Shown here piece after piece: positions 26,539 through 35,261 of a stretch of DNA of 49,891 nt. The translations under genes and the position numbers were made by a program. How positions within the stretch are numbered: position 1 is the first letter of the stretch; every line of letters starts with the position of its first letter. The stretch comes from Promethearchaeota archaeon (GTDB taxonomy: Archaea > Asgardarchaeota > Lokiarchaeia > Sigyniarchaeales > SOKP01): assembly GCA_016839765.1 (NCBI GenBank), contig JAEOTP010000012.1:1-49891 (forward strand), read 5' to 3'. The notes under the pieces are model-generated. The model saw only the letters and a list, made by a program, of their open reading frames with translations. It was not told where the DNA came from and did not search any database.

Positions 26539-27795
26539 ATGACTACTGAATTAAATCCGTTTGATGTTGCAAAAAAGCAAATTGATATTGTAGCCAAAGA
26601 GATGGGATTAGACCCAAACATAAGGGAATATCTCAAAAGAGTGGAACGCTCATTGATTGTATCAATTCCAATCATGATGGATGATGGCTCTTTAAAGATA
26701 TTTGAAGGATATCGGGTACATCATTCTACTGTTAGAGGTCCAGGAAAAGGTGGTATCAGATATTCACCAGATGTAAATTTGGATGAAGTTAAAGCTTTAG
26801 CTACATGGATGACCTTTAAATGTAGCCTTTTAAATTTACCTTTGGGTGGGGCAAAAGGAGGTGTCCGTGTGAACCCTCGAAAGTTATCAGAGAGAGAATT
26901 AGAGCGTCTAACTCGGAGATATACTGCTGAAATTATAAATGTTATAGGGCCAGATATAGATATTCCCGCGCCTGATATCGCCACTGATAAAAAAGTTATG
27001 AGCTGGATCATGGATACATATTCAATGCAAAAAGGAAGATCTACTCCTGGAGTGGTGACAGGAAAGCCTATTGAAATAGGAGGGTCTGTAGGAAGAGAAC
27101 AAGCAACAGGCATGGGTATATACTTTGTACTTCAAGGTTTATGTGAAAAACTAAATTTCAATTATAAGGAATTGAGTTATGTAGTACAAGGATTTGGAAA
27201 TGTAGGTGGTACAATTGCAGAATTATTGTATAATGATGGATGTAAAATTTTAGCAATTTCGGATATCTCAACGGGTATTTTTTATGAGGGCGGATTAGAT
27301 ATTCCAAAGCTTTTAGAATGGGTCAAATATGGTAATTATTTAAAAGATTATAAGGACGATCGGTATAAATTAATAACAAATGATGAACTAATCACGTCAA
27401 AATGCGATATTTTAATACCCGCAGCTATTGAAAACCAAATTGCCAAAGATAATGCAAATAATATTGATTGTAAGATAATTTTGGAAGGAGCAAATGGGCC
27501 CACAACCCCAAAAGCAGATAAAATATTATTTAAAAAAGGGATCCACGTAGTACCTGACATTTTAGCAAATAGCGGGGGAGTGTGTGTCTCTTATTTCGAA
27601 TATATTCAAGATATTCATTCATATTTCTGGAAATTAGATCGCATCAATAAAGAACTCAAACGGATCATTATTGAAGCATTTGAAGAGACATATAGGATAT
27701 CTCAAAAAAGAAAAATAAACCTTCGTACGGCGGCTTATGTTATTGCTGTTGGAAGACTTGCTAAAGCTATAGAGCTAAGAGGGTTTTTTCCTTAA
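26539..27795 (+). CDS. gdhA: Glutamate dehydrogenase, paralog C
   Basis: A 418-residue Glu/Leu/Phe/Val dehydrogenase and close paralog of A at 17933. Seen: [19 protein letters not shown] (K106), APDIATDKKVMSWIMD, QGFGNVGGT, GANGPTTPKAD and ILANSGGVCVSYFEYIQD. It starts MTTELNPFDVAKKQ and so lacks the 37-residue N-terminal extension of A. A GGGAG ribosome site precedes the ATG. The first 450 bases share long runs of identical DNA with A, while the second half differs at many synonymous sites. This fits gene conversion or uneven selection. Residues around the substrate site differ (RVNPRKLSERE here, CVDPRKLSEGE in A), so the two may differ in regulation or assembly, possibly mixed hexamers. Confidence 0.92.
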   Translation: MTTELNPFDVAKKQIDIVAKEMGLDPNIREYLKRVERSLIVSIPIMMDDGSLKIFEGYRVHHSTVRGPGKGGIRYSPDVNLDEVKALATWMTFKCSLLNLPLGGAKGGVRVNPRKLSERELERLTRRYTAEIINVIGPDIDIPAPDIATDKKVMSWIMDTYSMQKGRSTPGVVTGKPIEIGGSVGREQATGMGIYFVLQGLCEKLNFNYKELSYVVQGFGNVGGTIAELLYNDGCKILAISDISTGIFYEGGLDIPKLLEWVKYGNYLKDYKDDRYKLITNDELITSKCDILIPAAIENQIAKDNANNIDCKIILEGANGPTTPKADKILFKKGIHVVPDILANSGGVCVSYFEYIQDIHSYFWKLDRINKELKRIIIEAFEETYRISQKRKINLRTAAYVIAVGRLAKAIELRGFFP

Positions 27796-27821
27796 GCATA
27801 TATTTCTCTTTTTTATTCTTA

Positions 27822-29138
27822 TCATGAGAAAGGTATTAGTATTACCAGATATAACATTGAAAATAACAAATGTATAAATGCAAAAATTGCTCCCATTTTT
27901 AATAATCTTTTATAATTAAGATTTTCCACACCACTATCTCTTGCCACTTTCAACGTCATCATATCTGCCGCTGCTCCCTGAGGAATAAAATTCCCCCCAA
28001 GATTAACCGCGATAATTAAGGAGAATATTAGAGGGATATAAGGAAAAGGAGGATCAAAAGTTATCAATGTATCAATTATTGGAATAAAAATTAAAGCTGT
28101 AGGAGTATTGGCTACAAACCCTGAAATTAAACTAATGATTATAAGTAACATAAAAGATAATAATATTGGATTTATGAATTGAAAGGGTAAACTCGCAAAA
28201 ATTTCGGCAAATCCAGCTTTTATGAGCGAACCAACAATTACATATAAAGATATAAAGAAAAATATGATTTCCCATTCAATGTCTCTAAGTAATTCTCCCA
28301 TTGGTTTTTTTGTAAATCTTTTATTAACAATGACTAGTATTAATGCCGCTGTGATAGCTGTTAAATAAAGAAGTGGTAAAATTGCAAAAAGGCTTATTGT
28401 TATAATTATTGCGATACTATTAAAGTAGAAATACTTCTTATTTTTTATCATTACATCGGCATCTACTAATTCTAATACAAATTGCTTCTGTTGGTCTTCA
28501 ATTTTTGGTTCCTTTGATAAAAGAAATCTGTCTATTAGAAAAATTGTTAAAAATAGTAATAAAAAAGAAAAGATCCAATAATATTGAATAAAATATAATG
28601 TATTCAAATCAGGAACCGGCGGAGACCAGTCGTATGTAGAGATGATGATATTTTCTCCGCTTGAGAATGGAGTAATCATAGAACCAATATTTATACAGAT
28701 TGTCATCCCCAATAAATAGGTTCCCGCCCTTATTTTTAAAAAATGGCATAACCTAACTACAACTGGAGCCAAAATCAAAACTACCACTACATCAGTAATA
28801 ATAGCCGCTAACAAAGTAGTAATGAGACATAACAGATAAAGAAAAGTTCTTTGGTTTCCTCTTGATAGTTTAAACAATTTAACCGCAACGAATTCTAAAA
28901 TATTTGAATCTTGAGCTACTTTTGTTATTAAACTCATACTAAGAATAATAATAATTGCTTCCCATTCTATCATTTGGATAAATTCTGTAAATTGAACATT
29001 TAAAAATATAAATGTAATTGTGGCTCCGATAAACATGCATAATAAAGAAATCGCTACAAAATCTAAATTTTTGATTGAATAACTTAGTATAATCAATATA
29101 AACAGTGCGAATAGAATGATTAGAACTGGAAGATTCAT
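27822..29138 (-). CDS. ArsB/NhaD/DASS-type anion or sodium transporter
   Basis: Membrane protein of 438 aa with about eleven to twelve hydrophobic helices in two halves. Signature segments are ITDVVVVLILAPVVVRLC (first half), NIGSMITPFSSGENIIIS, and in the second half GFVANTPTALIFIPIID and NLGGNFIPQGAAADMM. Such Asn/Thr/Gly-rich helix breaks are typical of the ion-transporter superfamily that includes arsenite pumps (ArsB), Na+/H+ antiporters (NhaD) and dicarboxylate carriers. The substrate is not determinable. It is convergent with paralog C glutamate dehydrogenase, so a link to glutamate or dicarboxylate transport is possible but unproven. The gene upstream encodes the longin-like protein. 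Confidence 0.85.
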   Translation of the reverse strand: MNLPVLIILFALFILIILSYSIKNLDFVAISLLCMFIGATITFIFLNVQFTEFIQMIEWEAIIIILSMSLITKVAQDSNILEFVAVKLFKLSRGNQRTFLYLLCLITTLLAAIITDVVVVLILAPVVVRLCHFLKIRAGTYLLGMTICINIGSMITPFSSGENIIISTYDWSPPVPDLNTLYFIQYYWIFSFLLLFLTIFLIDRFLLSKEPKIEDQQKQFVLELVDADVMIKNKKYFYFNSIAIIITISLFAILPLLYLTAITAALILVIVNKRFTKKPMGELLRDIEWEIIFFFISLYVIVGSLIKAGFAEIFASLPFQFINPILLSFMLLIIISLISGFVANTPTALIFIPIIDTLITFDPPFPYIPLIFSLIIAVNLGGNFIPQGAAADMMTLKVARDSGVENLNYKRLLKMGAIFAFIHLLFSMLYLVILIPFS

Positions 29139-29212
29139 TTATTCAATAATTATGGAAATTAGATTATTAATAATAATGTTAATAAATAGCTTTTAATAAA
29201 TCTTGATAAATT

Positions 29213-30061
29213 TTACTTATTCAATAAGAATAGTTGTAAGAGGAATTTAAATAGATTTAATTCATTTAACAGAGATAAATTCGATACTAAATAATCAAAA
29301 ATATTTTCATCAATAAAATATTTCAGACTTTTTTGATATCCTACTTCTGATTTAATCATTTCTACAACTCTTCTGATTAAATTTACAATCTGCTTCTCGA
29401 CTATAATCATATCAACATTTTTGGGATCAATGCTAATAATATTAATACCTGTAGTTCTATTAAAAGAAAATTTACATAATTCCGGATTTTGTTGTACATA
29501 CTCGTGATTTAAGTAATGCTCAAACATATTTTCAATACGCTTATATATTCTCTCCTTGTTATTAGGCTGGAAATGTGCTTCGATAACATTGATCAATAGG
29601 TTTAAAATTTGTTGGAACACTCCTAATATATCAAAATATTCGGCAAGAGCAGAAATATTCTCAGCTGTCAACCACTGCGTATAATATTCATCTATCACGT
29701 CTTTAAAAGGATTAAAAAGATCCGTATTACCTTTCCATAATGCTTTCCACTCTTCCTTGTCTTGTGCATATTCCTGTATAAAAGTCTGCATAATTATGCG
29801 TAAGCGTGCTTTTAAAATGTCAGAATTCACATCTTTCTCCGCAGCGGCTATAAAAAGTAAGTCTAACTCGGTATTTTCCAAATAAACCCATCTAAGTCCT
29901 GACATATCAATGCTTTCAATTACTTGCTTTAATTCAAACACAGTAAATTGGTTTATTGCTGTCAATAAACCAGAAATTAGATCTTCATTTAAAGCTAAAT
30001 CTAGATATGGTTTATATAATAAAGTTATTCCACTTTGAGAATCTAAAACCCATATATTCAT
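29213..30061 (-). CDS. Longin-domain-like Asgard protein with helical C-terminus
   Basis: A 282-residue soluble protein. Residues 1-110 read as a longin/roadblock-type fold. A first strand with IWVLDSQSGITLLYKPY is followed by a helix with DLISGLLTAINQF, then strands LRWVYLENTELDLLFIAAAE and a long helix DILKARLRIIMQTFIQEY. This order (strand, helix, strands, helix) is the pattern of longin domains in Asgard relatives of eukaryotic trafficking proteins. The remaining 170 residues are mainly helical and unrecognised. A role in small-GTPase or membrane processes is inferred from the fold only. It is followed by an SRPBCC-like gene on the same strand upstream. Confidence 0.65.
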   Translation of the reverse strand: MNIWVLDSQSGITLLYKPYLDLALNEDLISGLLTAINQFTVFELKQVIESIDMSGLRWVYLENTELDLLFIAAAEKDVNSDILKARLRIIMQTFIQEYAQDKEEWKALWKGNTDLFNPFKDVIDEYYTQWLTAENISALAEYFDILGVFQQILNLLINVIEAHFQPNNKERIYKRIENMFEHYLNHEYVQQNPELCKFSFNRTTGINIISIDPKNVDMIIVEKQIVNLIRRVVEMIKSEVGYQKSLKYFIDENIFDYLVSNLSLLNELNLFKFLLQLFLLNK

Positions 30062-30147
30062 CTTTAACCCAAATTATCAGATGTTATCTCTAAGTAAATT
30101 AAAACTCTTTATTAATAAATTTCTTTGGTAATCGAACATTAATTTTT

Positions 30148-30633
30148 TTATAATAATTCTTCGAGTTTCTTACTTTTACAATATTTTTCTAAATTTCTTA
30201 TCATATCAGTTATCTTCATTTGCAATGTGAGATCAGCCGCTCCACCCATTAAATTAAGAAAATCACTACTTAAGGTGAAATTTTCGATAAATATTCCAAC
30301 TTTGGATTTAGTGGGAGATAATGCTTTAATTCTTATCCTTCCCTCCAAATCTTTGACATCTTTATTATTTCTCACATTAAATTCAATCAGTCTACCTTTA
30401 TTTTGCTCCTCACCTTTATCAATTAGCACTAATTCACCTTCCATTTCTATTGGAACCTTAATAACATTGATTTCATCATACACTTTAGTATATAATACAT
30501 TAGGAGCGATAAATTCTGCTTCTAATTTCTTAGTCGGTTTAATTTCTTCCCAAAACTTTGCTTTATAAATTGCTTTAACAAGAATTTCATTATTACAATT
30601 ATTAATTTCTAAAACTTTCGAAATTTTAGTCAT
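30148..30633 (-). CDS. SRPBCC/START-like protein
   Basis: A 161-residue protein whose pattern fits the SRPBCC (START-like) ligand-binding fold. An opening strand (KISKVLEIN) and a short helical segment with ILVKAIYKAKFWEEI are followed by a run of amphipathic strands (residues about 45-125) and a long C-terminal helix (LQMKITDMIRNLEKYCKSKK). No catalytic residues stand out. Such proteins bind lipids or other hydrophobic ligands or act as cyclases. It lies 86 bases upstream of the longin-like gene on the same strand. The fold is suggested by secondary-structure reading alone. Confidence 0.5.
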   Translation of the reverse strand: MTKISKVLEINNCNNEILVKAIYKAKFWEEIKPTKKLEAEFIAPNVLYTKVYDEINVIKVPIEMEGELVLIDKGEEQNKGRLIEFNVRNNKDVKDLEGRIRIKALSPTKSKVGIFIENFTLSSDFLNLMGGAADLTLQMKITDMIRNLEKYCKSKKLEELL

Positions 30634-30847
30634 ACTAAATTAAAATTTTTAATGTTCTAATTAAATAAATAGAAATTTAGAAAGTTTATAATTGTTTATA
30701 TCTATTTGAGATTTAAAGGAAAAGCCTCAGACTTCCTAGATTATCTCATGTTTATAGACTTTAAATCATATTAGATTTTTTCATCATTGGCTAGATATAC
30801 TTATATTCCCTTATATTTAAGTAAAGGAAATAAAATTAATTTAAGAA

Positions 30848-31048
30848 TTAAGGGTTTCGAAATAATTTGCTTTTTTCTGTATTTTGTTCCTCATGACAAT
30901 GAGGACAAATCCAAGTTGTTTGATTTTTTTTAACTGAATTTATACAATCAGTACAGATCGTTATGTCACAGATACAGTAATAGCATTCGTTGAGAAGATC
31001 TTCACAACTTTTTCCACAGATATAACAAAAAGGTGGATTTTTGGACAT
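30848..31048 (-). CDS. Small RING/PHD-like zinc-finger protein
   Basis: A 66-residue protein made of one cysteine-rich module: C8xxC11, C22xxC25, C32xxC35 and C48xxC51, with extra C15, C27, H50 and H52. Four regularly spaced CxxC pairs fit a two-zinc cross-brace or treble-clef domain as in RING, PHD or FYVE fingers, with Cys replacing the usual His. There is no membrane segment. Asgard genomes encode RING-type proteins linked to ubiquitin-like systems, but no E1, E2 or ubiquitin gene is in this window, so E3 activity is only a possibility. It is monocistronic, and its promoter faces that of the small membrane protein at 31147. Confidence 0.6.
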   Translation of the reverse strand: MSKNPPFCYICGKSCEDLLNECYYCICDITICTDCINSVKKNQTTWICPHCHEEQNTEKSKLFRNP

Positions 31049-31146
31049 CTTATATCAAAATAAAAACCTAATTCGATATTATGTATTATCTTTTTAATTT
31101 TAAAAATTATTTTATTTAATAACCACATTAAAGTATATTGTATATT

Positions 31147-31335
31147 ATGAATAATCAACTAAGATCTCGAATAACTTTATTGAGCCTTTTGAGTATATTT
31201 TTTATATATAAAGCCATAATGGGAATAATTGAACAGAATATTTTTGATTTTACCTTATGGTTTCTTATAACTATTATTTACTTAATATCACTTGTAATAT
31301 TGTATTTTGTTATTAGGAATAAGCAGAATGCGTAG
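31147..31335 (+). CDS. Small two-span membrane protein
   Basis: A 62-residue protein with a short basic N-terminus (NNQLRSR), two hydrophobic helices (about residues 9-25 and 36-54) and a basic tail (RNKQNA). The ATG at 31147 is preferred over the in-frame TTG nine bases earlier. It is divergent from the zinc-finger gene. No family is recognised. The clean charge distribution, with positive ends and two spans, supports real coding. Confidence 0.55.
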   Translation: MNNQLRSRITLLSLLSIFFIYKAIMGIIEQNIFDFTLWFLITIIYLISLVILYFVIRNKQNA

Positions 31336-31387
31336 GAATTGCCTTATACTGCAAAACTAATAAAAATTTAGAAGAAAAAGTTACAAC

Positions 31388-31642
31388 TTACTTTTTCCTC
31401 TTTAAGAAAGAGTCAAGTCCAAGAGTTTTGAATATAGTGTCTTTAATATCCATCTGGATTTTCATATCTCGCATGATTTTAAGTGATTCTTCAAGAGTTT
31501 TCGAGAAATTTTTACTCATTTCTTTAATTGTATCAGAAGTTAACTGTAATGACTCTCTTATTGCTTTATTTGTTTCATGTAATTCCTCAGCCATTTTATC
31601 TATACTTTTTCTCAATTCAGAAAGTTCATTTTTAAGCCCCAT
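31388..31642 (-). CDS. Small coiled-coil protein
   Basis: An 84-residue, almost wholly helical protein. Heptad-like spacing of Leu/Ile/Met from residue 3 to about 62 predicts a coiled coil, ending in a short basic tail (DSFLKRKK). There is no motif for binding or catalysis. Such short coiled coils are often oligomerising partners or adaptors. It is isolated between the two-span membrane protein gene and the 31643-32035 gap, convergent with the former. Function unknown. Confidence 0.55.
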   Translation of the reverse strand: MGLKNELSELRKSIDKMAEELHETNKAIRESLQLTSDTIKEMSKNFSKTLEESLKIMRDMKIQMDIKDTIFKTLGLDSFLKRKK

Positions 31643-31787
31643 AATGAAACGCGCTAATATTTATACCATTTGTGTCAAAAATATTTCAAGACTTTAGTAT
31701 ATTTCTAAAATTATTATAGATAATAAATATTCTTTTATAACTTCATTTTCTTATTTAATATAATTATTTTAAAAATTAAATTCGAAA

Positions 31788-31943
31788 ATGTCAGAATGGA
31801 AATATAGAATAGAAGAATCGGAACCTGATGATAACTATTGTTCAGGATGAGTAATCATCGATTCCATCATTGCAAGTTTCAGAAATATAAAAAAAAAGCG
31901 AAATGAAAAAAAGGTAAATTCAAAAAAAAATCTCAAAGATTAA
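31788..31943 (+). CDS. Possible 51-residue selenoprotein with CxxU motif
   Basis: From ATG 31788 the frame runs to TAA 31943, broken only by UGA at 31848-31850. If that is Sec, the motif is C18-S-G-U21 (NYCSGUVIIDSI), a redox-type CxxU. An amphipathic helix and a Lys-rich tail follow. Without recoding only a 20-residue peptide results. The neighbouring HdrA shows that UGA is read as Sec in this genome, and a similar folded element follows both stops (see 31930-31993). Against it: small size, AT-rich tail and no recognised family. The rest of the 31643-32035 gap holds nothing else. Confidence 0.35.
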
Positions 31944-31993
31944 GTTAAAAAATGTTAGGATTTAATCTTGTAAGTCTTGTGAGGACTTGAGAT
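31930..31993 (+). promoter_or_regulatory. Folded element resembling the one after hdrA
   Basis: ATCTCAA (31930-31936) pairs with TTGAGAT (31987-31993). Inside are a hairpin AGATTAA/TTAATCT (31937-31943, 31962-31968), whose loop contains TTAAAAAATGTTAG, and a hairpin AAGTC/GACTT (31972-31976, 31984-31988). The closing stem shares its last two bases with the second hairpin, so not all pairs form at once. The layout and the loop sequence match the candidate after hdrA at 17273-17343. It is a possible SECIS, hand-folded. Confidence 0.3.
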
Positions 31994-32035
31994 AATAACA
32001 ATTTTGATTTTTTTATTTTTAAAAAACTACAAATC

Positions 32036-33403
32036 CTAAAATGGATTATTTGCTCCTTCCCCAACTTTTCGATATATAAATCCCTTACTTTCAAGCTTTT
32101 CCCTATTAAAGATATTCCTACCATCGATGATAATAGGAGTTCTTAATCTTTTTTTTAAATCATCCAAATCTATATTATAATATTGCTTATGGTTTGTAGT
32201 AAAGATTAAAACATCCGCTTCTGATACTGCTTCATTAAAATTAGTGGTGAATTCTGTTAAATTATAATCTTTTAATTTAACATAAGGATCATGGGCAATA
32301 TACACAATATTATGTGAGTGATATTTACTCGTTAAAAATTTAACTATATGTTCTGTTGGAGTATTTCGAACATCATCTGTATTTGCTTTATATGAAACTC
32401 CTAAAAGAACTACTTTTATATTATCAACTAATTTTCCTACTTCTTCAAGAGCATCCTCCATTAATTCCACCATATGTTTAGGCATATAATCATTTAAATT
32501 TCTGGAATCAGTGATTATTTTTATCTTCGGTTTATTTTTATTTGGTGTATATTTATCATATCCATACAACAATAACCATGGATCCTTTGTTAAACAGTGA
32601 CCTCCAACTCCAGATCCAGGAAAATGCATCATTCTATCCTCTCTCTGATTTATTAATTTAATAATTTCAAAGATATTCCTGTCAAAATCCTCACATAATA
32701 ATGCCATTTCATTTGCAAAGGCTATATTCACATCTCTATAAGCATTTTCGATACATTTAGTTAATTCTGCTGTAAGTGTATCTGTTATGTGTAGTTCTTC
32801 TTTAACAATTTTACCATATAGAAATTTTGCTCTTTCATTTGCTTCTTTACAACCCCCACCAATCACACGAGGGATATCAGTAATAAATTCTAATAGTTTA
32901 CCGGGCATAACACGTTCAAAAGAAAAAACTAAATAAAAATCCTCACCCCTTTTTAATCCACTTCCTTCTTCCAATATTGGTTGTACAATATTATTGGTTG
33001 TTCCAGGAGCAACAGTTGATTCAATAATTATCGTTACGCCTTTTCTCATATGTTTGGATATTTTTTCAGAGACTTCTATAAGTGATTCATATCTGGGGAT
33101 TTTATCTTCCATTTCAACAGGTGTTTGTACGTCAATTAAAATAAAATCCGCATTATTGCAACTATCATAACTCTCAGAAACGTAAAATTTCTTATTCTTT
33201 ACTACTCTAGAAATTAATTCATCTAATCCAGGTTCCTCTCCTTCAAAGGGATTTTTTCCACTATTAAGCCAATCTATTTTCCACCCCGATCTTTGAGAAC
33301 TTCGCTGAATTCCAGTAACAAAAAAATCTTCAACATCCGCTAGAATTGCAGCCATGGGAATTCCAACATAACCCATTCCAATAACAACAATATTCGTTGG
33401 CAT
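32036..33403 (-). CDS. Nucleotide-sugar (UDP-ManNAc-type) dehydrogenase
   Basis: NAD-dependent oxidation of a UDP-sugar to its uronic acid, for surface glycans. Seen: Rossmann site VIGMGYVGIPMA (residues 7-18), ESTVAPGTT in the central part, the catalytic-Cys motif GSGVGGHCLTKDPW (about 263-276), and the C-terminal GVSYKANTDDVRNTP block. The length of 455 aa is normal. GGHC followed by (I/L)xxDPW favours the UDP-N-acetylmannosamine or N-acetylglucosamine branch (WecC/WbpA) over UDP-glucose dehydrogenase, but the substrate is not certain. PIG-L deacetylase and GH172 genes nearby suggest a glycan-related neighbourhood. Confidence 0.9.
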   Translation of the reverse strand: MPTNIVVIGMGYVGIPMAAILADVEDFFVTGIQRSSQRSGWKIDWLNSGKNPFEGEEPGLDELISRVVKNKKFYVSESYDSCNNADFILIDVQTPVEMEDKIPRYESLIEVSEKISKHMRKGVTIIIESTVAPGTTNNIVQPILEEGSGLKRGEDFYLVFSFERVMPGKLLEFITDIPRVIGGGCKEANERAKFLYGKIVKEELHITDTLTAELTKCIENAYRDVNIAFANEMALLCEDFDRNIFEIIKLINQREDRMMHFPGSGVGGHCLTKDPWLLLYGYDKYTPNKNKPKIKIITDSRNLNDYMPKHMVELMEDALEEVGKLVDNIKVVLLGVSYKANTDDVRNTPTEHIVKFLTSKYHSHNIVYIAHDPYVKLKDYNLTEFTTNFNEAVSEADVLIFTTNHKQYYNIDLDDLKKRLRTPIIIDGRNIFNREKLESKGFIYRKVGEGANNPF

Positions 33404-33509
33404 TATGATTCAAGTATTAGTAAGTTATTAAGGTTTTAAATAACTCATGATTGAAAAAACTTTATAAAAAATCAATTTTATTAAAAAAAAGAAAATTTAT
33501 GGAATGAAA

Positions 33510-34196
33510 TTAGGATTTCGGTTTCTTCTTATACGATGTGCCTTTTACTCCTTTAAAGATTCCAGCGATTATTGCTCCCGCTATGAAACCCCCTGCATGC
33601 GCCCAGTGCGCTGTAGAAGACCCAAATGGATTATAAAATGAATAAATAGCATAACTCAATTCGGTTATAAAATAAGTAAGTATGAAATAGCCTGCATTTA
33701 CTTTTCGCATTGACGTACCCGTTGCAGATGGAAGATAAAATTTATTGCCGGGGTAAAGAATTAGATAAACTCCCATAAGACCAAATATCGCTCCAGATGC
33801 ACCTAATGAAGGTATGCTTGCTAATAATGGACCCCAGACAGGGATAATTATCGCAGTTAAAGCATGAAGTAAAGTACCACAGAGCCCTGAAACTAAATAG
33901 GTAATAAGGTATGGGAAATGACCCAATGCGTGTTCACAGTTGTCTGTAATTACAATGAAAAACCACATATTCATGATTATGTGTACAATATCACCATGCA
34001 TAAACATTGAAGTCAATAAAGTCCACAATTTCTGCCCCGCAAAAAATTCTGCGGGAACAAATGCAAATTCAATATGCATTTGACCAGTAGGGTCCAATAA
34101 TTGCCAAATAAATACAATTATATTAGCCGCTAAAATAACTACTGAAAAATATTGCTTAAAGAAAGGAATTTTATCACTTTCAGCTTCTAAAACCAA
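33510..34196 (-). CDS. Rhomboid intramembrane serine protease
   Basis: Six-span membrane protease of 228 aa. The catalytic Ser134 lies in GASGAIFG and the His200 in HWAHAGGF. The supporting HIIMNMWFF motif (72-80) provides the oxyanion-side His and Asn. Order and length are canonical. Rhomboids cut single-span membrane proteins near the membrane surface; the substrate is unknown. The C-terminus is basic (KGTSYKKKPKS). It lies between nucleotide-sugar dehydrogenase and PIG-L deacetylase on the same strand, with separate promoters likely. The GH172 protein at 35262, which has one C-terminal membrane anchor, would be the kind of protein such an enzyme could release (speculation). Confidence 0.93.
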   Translation of the reverse strand: MVLEAESDKIPFFKQYFSVVILAANIIVFIWQLLDPTGQMHIEFAFVPAEFFAGQKLWTLLTSMFMHGDIVHIIMNMWFFIVITDNCEHALGHFPYLITYLVSGLCGTLLHALTAIIIPVWGPLLASIPSLGASGAIFGLMGVYLILYPGNKFYLPSATGTSMRKVNAGYFILTYFITELSYAIYSFYNPFGSSTAHWAHAGGFIAGAIIAGIFKGVKGTSYKKKPKS

Positions 34197-34308
34197 TTTA
34201 ATTCACTATTTTCAGTTAATTTTTATGAATATAATTACTTGTAGAATCTTCAAATTATTTAAGGATTATCATATTGGATAATAGATACCAAAAAAGGAAA
34301 AAAATAAT

Positions 34309-35142
34309 TTAATAAATCTTTGGTGTTTCAGAAGGATTTCCTAACATTTCATTCATTAACTCTAAAAAGTTATCAAAGTGTCCAGGTAATACTTTTTGAG
34401 TGTAGAATGCTTCAGCTGCTTTTATATTGGCCTTTTTCCCTATCGTAGATGCAATTGATCTTAACAATCGGTTTGCATATTTCGACAATTTCTTTAATTC
34501 TTCTGGCGAAACATTAGCAGGATCAATATCTGGCGCAAAAAATCGAGCTAAAAGTGTTAAAGTTGCTTCAAATTTCAGGGCTGCTTCAACTTTCTTTTCA
34601 ATTGTAGAAGAAATATTTACAAAACAATTAGGAGAATGGCCTAACAACCCCATAAACCATACTTCCGAACAAGAATATGGGTTTATATCATCTTTTACTT
34701 GTTCAGAATAGAGTAACGGAAATGCAGCAAAAGCTCCTGCTTCTGATGCCATCCTTCCAACAATTACATGGTCAGGGTGTACTTCGTAAGGAACCCACGG
34801 ATCAAAAGTCATTACTCGGTCAGCGCGTAACTTTCTAATAAAGTATATGAGTTTTTCTCGTAACTCTTGTCTGGGGATGAATCCTCCGTCCGGGTAATCC
34901 AATAGTATCGTTTTTTTAATTCCAAGTATTTTATTCGCTTCCTTTAGTTCTTTTTCTCGCATTTTTGCAACGTCCTCTTTAGTTAAATCAGTTCTTAGAG
35001 TTCCAAGATTTCCATTTGTACAACATAAAGCAAAAATATTATGCCCTTCTTCCGCCCATTTAGCTAAGGTTCCCGAACAGAAGATAGAAAGATCATCTGG
35101 ATGGCTGAAAATAGCCAAAACATTTATTTTTTTGGAATTCAA
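34309..35142 (-). CDS. PIG-L/LmbE-family deacetylase
   Basis: Zinc-dependent N-acetyl-sugar deacetylase of 277 aa. Metal-binding residues are seen in SHPDD (H14, D16, D17) and VHPDH (H122, H125), with the TNGN loop (42-45) typical of the family. Members de-acetylate GlcNAc-phosphatidylinositol, GlcNAc-inositol (MshB) or chitobiose. The C-terminal 70 residues form an extra helical part. There is no signal peptide, so the protein should be cytoplasmic. The adjacent nucleotide-sugar dehydrogenase and the divergent GH172 gene point to glycan or glycolipid processing. The exact substrate is unknown. Confidence 0.9.
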   Translation of the reverse strand: MNSKKINVLAIFSHPDDLSIFCSGTLAKWAEEGHNIFALCCTNGNLGTLRTDLTKEDVAKMREKELKEANKILGIKKTILLDYPDGGFIPRQELREKLIYFIRKLRADRVMTFDPWVPYEVHPDHVIVGRMASEAGAFAAFPLLYSEQVKDDINPYSCSEVWFMGLLGHSPNCFVNISSTIEKKVEAALKFEATLTLLARFFAPDIDPANVSPEELKKLSKYANRLLRSIASTIGKKANIKAAEAFYTQKVLPGHFDNFLELMNEMLGNPSETPKIY

Positions 35143-35261
35143 TTAAATCACCTGTTTTTAATTGATGAATAAAATATAACTTATTTATAAAACAAATTCA
35201 GTAATATTATTTAAAAATTTAAACCTTTATGCAATAAAAATAAAATTTTAGATGAATATTT

